From the NCBI GenBank assembly GCA_003541895.1, contig DPLR01000381.1:1-6721 (forward strand): a stretch of DNA of 6,721 nucleotides. Direction: 5' to 3'. Each line of letters begins with the position of its first letter. Position 1 is the first letter of the stretch. A program made the position numbers and the translations under genes. This DNA is from Cytophagales bacterium (GTDB lineage: Bacteria; Bacteroidota; Bacteroidia; Cytophagales; Cyclobacteriaceae). The notes below the pieces were generated by a model. It was not told where the DNA came from. It saw only the letters and a program-made list of their open reading frames with translations, and made no database searches. Positions 1 through 4,448 of the stretch are shown piece after piece.

Positions 1-7
1 ATTGAGC

Positions 8-487
8 TCACTTTGTTGAAATGAGTGCTACAGCCATTGCGTTCACACCTTCTTCGCGACCCACGTAACCGAGTTTTTCATTGGTGGTAGCTTTGATCGA
101 AATATCTTCTTCGCTAATGTTCATCAATGGTGCAAGCACTTTTTTCATTTCATCGATGTGCGGATTGATCTTCGGTTTCTCTAGCGTGATGGTGCAATCC
201 ACATTTTCGATCGACCAACCTTTTTCAGCGAGCATTCTCGTCACATCCTTCAAAAAGAATTTTGAATCCTTTCCTTTCCACTGCGGATCTTTGTTGGAAT
301 AATGATGTCCGATGTCGCGCAAGTTGGCCGCACCAAGTAACGCATCGCAAATGGCGTGGATAAGAACATCGGCATCGCTGTGGCCAACGGCTCCTTTTTC
401 AGATTCAAGTTTAATGCCTCCCAACCAAAAGTCTTTGCCACTTTCAAGTTGATGAACATCAAAACCTAAGCCGACACGAATTTTCAT
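8..487 (-). CDS. ispF: 2-C-methyl-D-erythritol 2,4-cyclodiphosphate synthase (IspF)
   Basis: IspF is the cytoplasmic enzyme of the MEP (non-mevalonate) isoprenoid pathway that cyclises CDP-methylerythritol 2-phosphate to methylerythritol cyclodiphosphate with release of CMP. The family is a homotrimer using a divalent metal. The 159-residue length is normal. The N-terminal GFDVHQL motif supplies metal ligands Asp10 and His12. The HSDADVLIHAICDALLGA block (residues 36-53) supplies His44. The C-terminal ATTNEKLGYVGREEG block (133-147) matches the conserved nucleotide/phosphate-binding segment, with Thr134 and Glu137. The gene is complete: ATG at 485-487, TGA at 8-10. It starts 5 bases after the M16 peptidase stop on the same strand, so it is probably translated from a shared transcript; there is no room for its own promoter between them. 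No clear Shine-Dalgarno sequence is present, as is usual in Bacteroidota. Identification is firm from the motifs; the operon is inferred from spacing. Confidence 0.97.
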   Translation of the reverse strand: MKIRVGLGFDVHQLESGKDFWLGGIKLESEKGAVGHSDADVLIHAICDALLGAANLRDIGHHYSNKDPQWKGKDSKFFLKDVTRMLAEKGWSIENVDCTITLEKPKINPHIDEMKKVLAPLMNISEEDISIKATTNEKLGYVGREEGVNAMAVALISTK

Positions 488-492
488 AAGAT

Positions 493-1731
493 TTAGTTAA
501 CCGCTTTGTAATACATCACACTTGAATTCTCTTCCTTCAAAATTTCTTTCGCGACAGCGTGAATGTCATCGGTAGAAATAGTTTCTATGAGATGCGTTTC
601 TTCATTTACTAAATTGGTGTTCCCTGATAAGGAAGAAAAAGCAAGGTTCATGGCGCGGTTCATCACTTCTACTTCACCAAATTCAATCGAAGCAATGGAT
701 TGGTTTTTCACTTTAGTCAATTCATTTTCAGTAACGCCATTCGCTACCAATTCTTTAACCAACTGATCAATTTCTTCTTCACCTTTCTCCAACGAAATCC
801 CTTCTTTTAATCGTCCATTGATGACCAGCAACCCCGGATCGATCGTGCCCATTACAAAGGCAGATAACGAATTGAAAATTTCTTTTTCTTTTACGAGGGT
901 CTGATACAACCTACTCGAGTGGCCTCGGCCCAACACATCGCTCATCATATCGGCAGCGTAATAATTTTTATCAAAACGACCGGGCATGTGGTAGGCTTTA
1001 TAGAGTGCGTTGGCCGGAACCTTGGCTTCTACATTGAGCTTTCGTTTTGAGGTTTGTTTTGGTTCAGCAGGAAGTTGCCGTTCTTTTTTCTTGCCCGAAG
1101 GAATGGGGCCAAACCATTTTTCAGCTAACTCTTTTACTTGAGCTAGCGTAACATTACCGGCTACCACAAGCACCGCATTGTTGGGCAAGTAATGCGAAAA
1201 GAAAAAATCTTTTACATCATCCATCGTGGCATTTTCAATATGTGAAATTTCTTTGCCGATGGTGGCCCATTGATACGGATGTTGTTGAAAGGTGAGCGGC
1301 CGCAGCTTCAGCCACACATCGCCATAGGGTTGATTAAGGTAACGCTGTTTGAATTCTTCGATCACCACTTTGCGTTGCACCTCTAATGATTTTGGATCAA
1401 ACGACAGACTGAGCATGCGATCGCTCTCTAACCAAAATCCCGTTTCGAGGTTGAATGCTGGAAGCGTGAGGTAGTAATTAGTGATGTCGGTATTGGTGAA
1501 GGCATTGTTTTCTCCGCCCACCATTTGCAAGGCCTCATCGTAACTAGGAATATTAATAGATCCGCCAAACATCAAATGCTCAAACAAATGAGCAAATCCG
1601 GTTTTATCAGGGCTTTCATCGCGTGAGCCTACGTCATAAAGTATATTCATCACGGCAATTTGAACGGAGTGATCTTCATGAACAATCACACGCAGGCCGT
1701 TGTCAAGTGTAAATTCGCTGAACGAAATCAT
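493..1731 (-). CDS. M16 family zinc metallopeptidase (insulinase-like), single module
   Basis: This is a zinc-dependent endopeptidase of the pitrilysin/insulinase M16 family, of the short (412-residue) single-module type that usually works as a dimer. The inverted zinc motif HLFEH lies at residues 48-52 (His48, catalytic Glu51, His52), and the third ligand is most likely Glu126 in the VVIEEF segment, about 74 residues later as expected. The substrate-binding NAFT motif is at 76-79. A peptidase_M16_C half follows (about 170-350), including a YLPNNAVLVVAGNV strand at 181-194 and SSRLYQ at 272-277. All catalytic residues are present, so it should be active. There is no signal peptide or lipobox; the N-terminus runs straight into the domain (FTLDNGLRVIVHED), suggesting a cytoplasmic enzyme unless exported otherwise. 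The ATG at 1729-1731 is the natural start. It precedes ispF by 5 bases. Its substrate cannot be told from sequence. Confidence 0.93.
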   Translation of the reverse strand: MISFSEFTLDNGLRVIVHEDHSVQIAVMNILYDVGSRDESPDKTGFAHLFEHLMFGGSINIPSYDEALQMVGGENNAFTNTDITNYYLTLPAFNLETGFWLESDRMLSLSFDPKSLEVQRKVVIEEFKQRYLNQPYGDVWLKLRPLTFQQHPYQWATIGKEISHIENATMDDVKDFFFSHYLPNNAVLVVAGNVTLAQVKELAEKWFGPIPSGKKKERQLPAEPKQTSKRKLNVEAKVPANALYKAYHMPGRFDKNYYAADMMSDVLGRGHSSRLYQTLVKEKEIFNSLSAFVMGTIDPGLLVINGRLKEGISLEKGEEEIDQLVKELVANGVTENELTKVKNQSIASIEFGEVEVMNRAMNLAFSSLSGNTNLVNEETHLIETISTDDIHAVAKEILKEENSSVMYYKAVN

Positions 1732-1739
1732 ATGGAATT

Positions 1740-1747
1740 CAAAAATA
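1740..1747 (-). promoter_or_regulatory. Possible Bacteroidota -7 promoter box for the M16-ispF unit
   Basis: On the minus strand this reads TATTTTTG, an exact fit to the TAnnTTTG -7 element known for the Bacteroidota primary sigma factor. It lies 8 bases ahead of the M16 peptidase ATG, inside the 68-base divergent spacer. The expected TTG of the -33 element is not seen at 19-21 bases upstream; only a T-run is there. A start a few bases downstream would leave almost no 5' leader. The box is short and AT-rich enough to arise by chance, so this is a weak call. Confidence 0.28.
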
Positions 1748-1799
1748 GACTTTTACTTGCGATCCTAAAACCTCATCTTATCTTCGTAGTGAAATAAAT

Positions 1800-2774
1800 T
1801 TGATTGTGAATCGATTTTTAAGAATCGGGCTTTTATCATTGTTCATCCTTTCTTCTGCCTGGGGCTTCTTCGCGCACAAAAAAATTAACCGACTGGCTGT
1901 GTTCACGCTTCCGGTGGAAATGATTTCATTCTATAAGAAAAATATTCGGTACATCGAAGAGTCGGCTGTGAATCCGGATCGGAGAAGATACATCGTTCCT
2001 GATGAAGCACCGAAGCACTATATCGATCTGGATGATTATGGCGATAGCGCGGCATTCAAGTTGCCGAGGTATTGGAGCAAAGCAAAAGAAGTGTACAGAG
2101 AAGATTCGCTGATGGCCCATGGAATTTTGCCTTGGCATATTCAACATGTTTACCTTGAGCTGAAAGATGCATTTTTTGTGCGCGATCCAGAGAGGATATT
2201 AAAATTATCTGCTGACCTCGGTCACTATGTTGCCGATGCGCACGTTCCTCTCCACACGACTAGAAATTATGATGGGCAATTAACGAATCAAGTTGGCATT
2301 CATGCGTTTTGGGAATCGCGCTTGCCTGAATTGTTTTCGGCTGAATTCGATTTTTATACAGGCAAAGCCAAATACATTTCGAACGTGCAGCTCGAAGCCT
2401 GGAAAATTATTGCACACACCAACCAAGCTCTTGATTCCGTTTTACGGTTTGAAAAATTATTGAACGATATGTGGGGCGAAAAAAAATTCAATTTTGAAAC
2501 GCAGGGAAGACAGACTGTAAAAGTTTTTTCAAGAGCGTATTCAAAAGCCTATCACGAAAAACTTTCAGGAATGGTTGAGCGGCAAATGCGATTGAGTATA
2601 TTGGCGATTGGTAGTCTTTGGTATTCTGCATGGGTCGATGCCGGCCAACCCGATTTGAAATCGTTGATGTACTATAAACCTTCGGAAGAAGAAATTCAAA
2701 AACGAGAAGGGGAATTGAAGAAGTGGAAATCAGAGAAAATAAATGCGAAGAGAGATACTCTACATACACGCTAA
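1800..2774 (+). CDS. Secreted zinc-dependent phospholipase C / S1-P1 nuclease-like protein
   Basis: This is a predicted exported trinuclear-zinc hydrolase of the phospholipase C/P1 nuclease superfamily; whether it cleaves phospholipid or nucleic acid cannot be told from sequence. A signal peptide (hydrophobic residues 9-19) ends in SSA, so cleavage before Trp21 would give a mature N-terminus WGFFAH. That places Trp1 and His6 as in P1 nuclease, where the N-terminal Trp binds zinc. Other likely ligands are Asp60 (NPDRRR), His73 (KHYIDLDDYG), His142, Asp146 and His152 (GHYVADAHVPLH), then His168 and Glu172 (HAFWES). The C-terminal 35 residues are highly charged and probably helical. No ATG is available: the frame is open from 1749 and offers only TTG at 1800 or GTG at 1806; either leaves the signal peptide intact. 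It is divergent from the M16 gene and convergent with the head-GIN gene. Confidence 0.85.
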   Translation: MIVNRFLRIGLLSLFILSSAWGFFAHKKINRLAVFTLPVEMISFYKKNIRYIEESAVNPDRRRYIVPDEAPKHYIDLDDYGDSAAFKLPRYWSKAKEVYREDSLMAHGILPWHIQHVYLELKDAFFVRDPERILKLSADLGHYVADAHVPLHTTRNYDGQLTNQVGIHAFWESRLPELFSAEFDFYTGKAKYISNVQLEAWKIIAHTNQALDSVLRFEKLLNDMWGEKKFNFETQGRQTVKVFSRAYSKAYHEKLSGMVERQMRLSILAIGSLWYSAWVDAGQPDLKSLMYYKPSEEEIQKREGELKKWKSEKINAKRDTLHTR

Positions 2775-2813
2775 AAAGAAACACGCTGCAAGAATTTTAA
2801 ACTTGCAACGTGT
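2771..2813 (-). terminator. Rho-independent terminator between convergent genes, stronger for the minus strand
   Basis: An inverted repeat pairs 2781-2792 (acacgctgcaag) with 2802-2813 (cttgcaacgtgt) around a 9-base loop. In minus-strand RNA the single imperfect position is a G-U wobble, giving a continuous 12-pair stem followed by the U-rich run TTCTTTTT (complement of 2773-2780). This suits termination of the head-GIN gene, whose stop is 22 bases upstream of the stem. In plus-strand RNA the same position is a C-A mismatch and no U-run follows, so it is a poorer terminator for the hydrolase gene, which ends 6 bases before the stem. Confidence 0.72.
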
Positions 2814-2834
2814 AACTTGAAACCTGAAAAAGAT

Positions 2835-3650
2835 TTACATCTTCCTCACATGACCGCTTCCTGAAGAATGACTGTTGAGGCGCTTCGGGTTTCCTTTGTA
2901 ACTCACACTTCCACTTCCAGAAATGTTCGCATCAAGATCATCTTTCACGTTGATCTCAACATCGCCTGAGCCGGAAATGTGCACATCGCATTTGGAGACT
3001 TCCATACCTGAAGCCAACACTTTTCCAGAGCCGCTGATTCTTGCTTTGATTTCGTTAGCTGTTCCGTTACCAACAAATTTTCCTGATCCCGAAATTCCGA
3101 TATCAGCTTTACCTGAGACAGTAACTTGAGCATTCACTTTTCCTGACCCACTGATACTACTATCAAAATTTTGACAAGTGCCTTTCACGTCCATATCGCC
3201 ACTGCCCGAAACATCGGCATTTAAATTTCCTTTAGCATCAACTTCAATTTGAAGCGAACCCGATCCACTTACTTTCAAATCCAAATCATTGGCGGTAATT
3301 TTTCCTTCGGCAATTAGATCGCCAGAGCCACCAACACCAAGATATTCAATCGTAGTCATCGTTACATAGGCGGTTATCTTGTTGTTGTCTTTCCAATTTC
3401 TATCAGACCAACTCCACTTGTCTTCACGGCCAATAGTAAGTTTCCCTCCTTCAACTTCAGTTTCTATTTTGCTTAGAAGTTCTTTGTCACCCTCGAGCAC
3501 AACACTGTTGCTGCTTCCTTGCTTCAAAATGAGTTTGCCAGGCAAGCGAAATGCAAGTTTAGTGAACGCGCCAACGTTGCGGGTTTCTTTGGTTTGACCA
3601 AATGCCAGCCCAGAACCCAACAATAAAATGATAATGGATATTTTTTTCAT
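2835..3650 (-). CDS. Secreted head-GIN domain (DUF2807) beta-solenoid protein
   Basis: This 271-residue protein has a clear signal peptide (MKKISIIILLLGSGLAFGQ, cleavage near residue 18-19), so it is exported to the periplasm or cell surface. The rest matches the DUF2807 'head GIN' family, named in databases as a putative auto-transporter adhesin head, common in Bacteroidota and without a settled function. An N-terminal part (about 22-100) contains a Trp-rich loop (78-86). A repeat region follows with GGSG at 107-110 and then SGSG at 128, 148, 167, 187, 206, 226, 244 and 263, the pattern expected of a right-handed beta-helix with one glycine turn per coil. There is no transmembrane segment, lipobox or C-terminal sorting domain; the chain ends 5 residues after the last SGSG. 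It is monocistronic, divergent from yigZ, with a terminator downstream. An adhesive or surface-structural role is only the family's working guess. Confidence 0.9.
   Translation of the reverse strand: MKKISIIILLLGSGLAFGQTKETRNVGAFTKLAFRLPGKLILKQGSSNSVVLEGDKELLSKIETEVEGGKLTIGREDKWSWSDRNWKDNNKITAYVTMTTIEYLGVGGSGDLIAEGKITANDLDLKVSGSGSLQIEVDAKGNLNADVSGSGDMDVKGTCQNFDSSISGSGKVNAQVTVSGKADIGISGSGKFVGNGTANEIKARISGSGKVLASGMEVSKCDVHISGSGDVEINVKDDLDANISGSGSVSYKGNPKRLNSHSSGSGHVRKM
2853..3332 (-). repeat. Protein-level tandem repeat, about 19-20 residues per unit, SGSG signature
   Basis: This segment codes for residues 107-266 of the head-GIN protein. Nine units each carry a (S/G)GSG turn followed by an alternating hydrophobic pattern such as SGSGDMDVKG or SGSGKVNAQV. 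Starts of successive turns are separated by 21, 20, 19, 20, 19, 20, 18 and 19 residues. The SGSG codons vary between units, so the repeat is strong in protein but degraded in DNA, consistent with old duplication and constraint on the fold rather than recent expansion. Confidence 0.85.
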
Positions 3651-3745
3651 GATGTGGATATTAAGATTCTTGCAAAAGACGAACGCCTTCCAATCAAGGT
3701 TGCTTATGTTTATAAATATTTTTTAGGTAAGACGAACAAAATCAA

Positions 3746-4369
3746 ATGGCGGTTGCAGGCACTTTTTCATTTTTAACGCTTCAAACCCCTGTTGAGGGAA
3801 TGTATAAGGAGAGAGGCAGCAAATTTTTTGCCTTTGCTTTCCCTGTTCAAACAGAAGCTGAGATCAAGAAAATCTTGGAAGGCCTTCGAAAAAAATATTT
3901 TGATGCCACTCACCATTGCTATGCATGGATTCTCGGTGCCGACAAAAAATATTTTCGTGCCAACGATGATGGCGAGCCAAATCATTCGGCTGGCGCACCC
4001 ATTCTTGGACAGATCAAGTCAAAGAATCTGACCAATATTCTTGTTGTTGTGGTAAGATATTTTGGCGGCACCAAATTGGGAGTTGGTGGTTTAACACAAG
4101 CGTATAAAAGCGCAGCCGAAATCGTTCTTGCAAATTCAAAAATTATTGAAGTGGAATTAGAGGAATCTTATGTATTGAAATATGATTACGTGTACTCACC
4201 AGATGTGATGAAATTGATTAAAGAGTTTGACCTCTCGATTCAATCACAAAATTTTGAAACGGTTGCCACCATGGAGGTAAATGTGAAACTGAGACTCAAA
4301 GAAAAATTTATTGACAAATTGATCTTGTTAAATAATACAGGAACGAAAATTGAATTTACTGTGAAATAA
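3746..4369 (+). CDS. YigZ/IMPACT family protein (UPF0029)
   Basis: This is a 207-residue member of the YigZ/IMPACT family, close in length to E. coli YigZ (about 204). Bacterial members are cytoplasmic two-domain proteins; eukaryotic IMPACT/YIH1 regulates the kinase GCN2, but the bacterial role is not established. The N-terminal UPF0029 domain (about 19-130) shows the family blocks: ERGSKFFAFAFPV at 22-34, DATHHCYAWILG at 53-64, NDDGEPNHSAGAPILGQI at 73-90 and VVVVRYFGGTKLGVGGLTQA at 100-119. The C-terminal part (about 138-207) fits the DUF1949 ferredoxin-like domain. The ATG at 3746 is well placed, about 20 residues before the first conserved block; no Shine-Dalgarno sequence is visible. It sits alone between a divergent head-GIN gene (95-base AT-rich spacer) and a convergent TonB-dependent receptor gene. 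Family assignment is firm; function is not. Confidence 0.94.
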   Translation: MAVAGTFSFLTLQTPVEGMYKERGSKFFAFAFPVQTEAEIKKILEGLRKKYFDATHHCYAWILGADKKYFRANDDGEPNHSAGAPILGQIKSKNLTNILVVVVRYFGGTKLGVGGLTQAYKSAAEIVLANSKIIEVELEESYVLKYDYVYSPDVMKLIKEFDLSIQSQNFETVATMEVNVKLRLKEKFIDKLILLNNTGTKIEFTVK

Positions 4370-4397
4370 AAGTGCCGACCAAAACGATCGACACTTT
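4359..4397 (-). terminator. Hairpin between convergent yigZ and receptor genes, probable terminator
   Basis: Positions 4369-4378 (aaagtgccga) pair with 4388-4397 (tcgacacttt) across a 9-base loop. As in the other convergent junction, the one imperfect pair is a G-U wobble in minus-strand RNA but a C-A mismatch in plus-strand RNA. On the minus strand the stem is followed by TATTTCAC, giving a moderately U-rich CTTTTATTTC, so it most likely terminates the receptor transcript about 50 bases past its stop. The stem begins on the last base of the yigZ stop codon, and no U-run follows on the plus strand, so any role for yigZ is less clear. Confidence 0.55.
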
Positions 4398-4448
4398 CTC
4401 CAAAAAAAATGATCACGCAAATTTGCTACTGTTTTTAAAACATCAAAA

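Noticed and set aside
1729..1740. Adjacent catatg and gaattc hexamers at the M16 start, resembling cloning sites.
   Set aside because: Native-looking genes run seamlessly on both sides, no vector sequence is visible, and two chance hexamers at an ATG are unremarkable.
2853..3332. Possible CRISPR-like or satellite DNA repeat.
   Set aside because: The periodicity is about 54-63 bases but is coding; units differ at DNA level and there are no identical repeats with unique spacers.
3704..3731. AT-rich candidate promoter boxes (TATGTTTA, TATTTTTT, TAGGTAAG) ahead of yigZ.
   Set aside because: None matches TAnnTTTG fully and none has a TTG at 19-21 bases upstream; the spacer surely holds promoters for both divergent genes, but I cannot place them.
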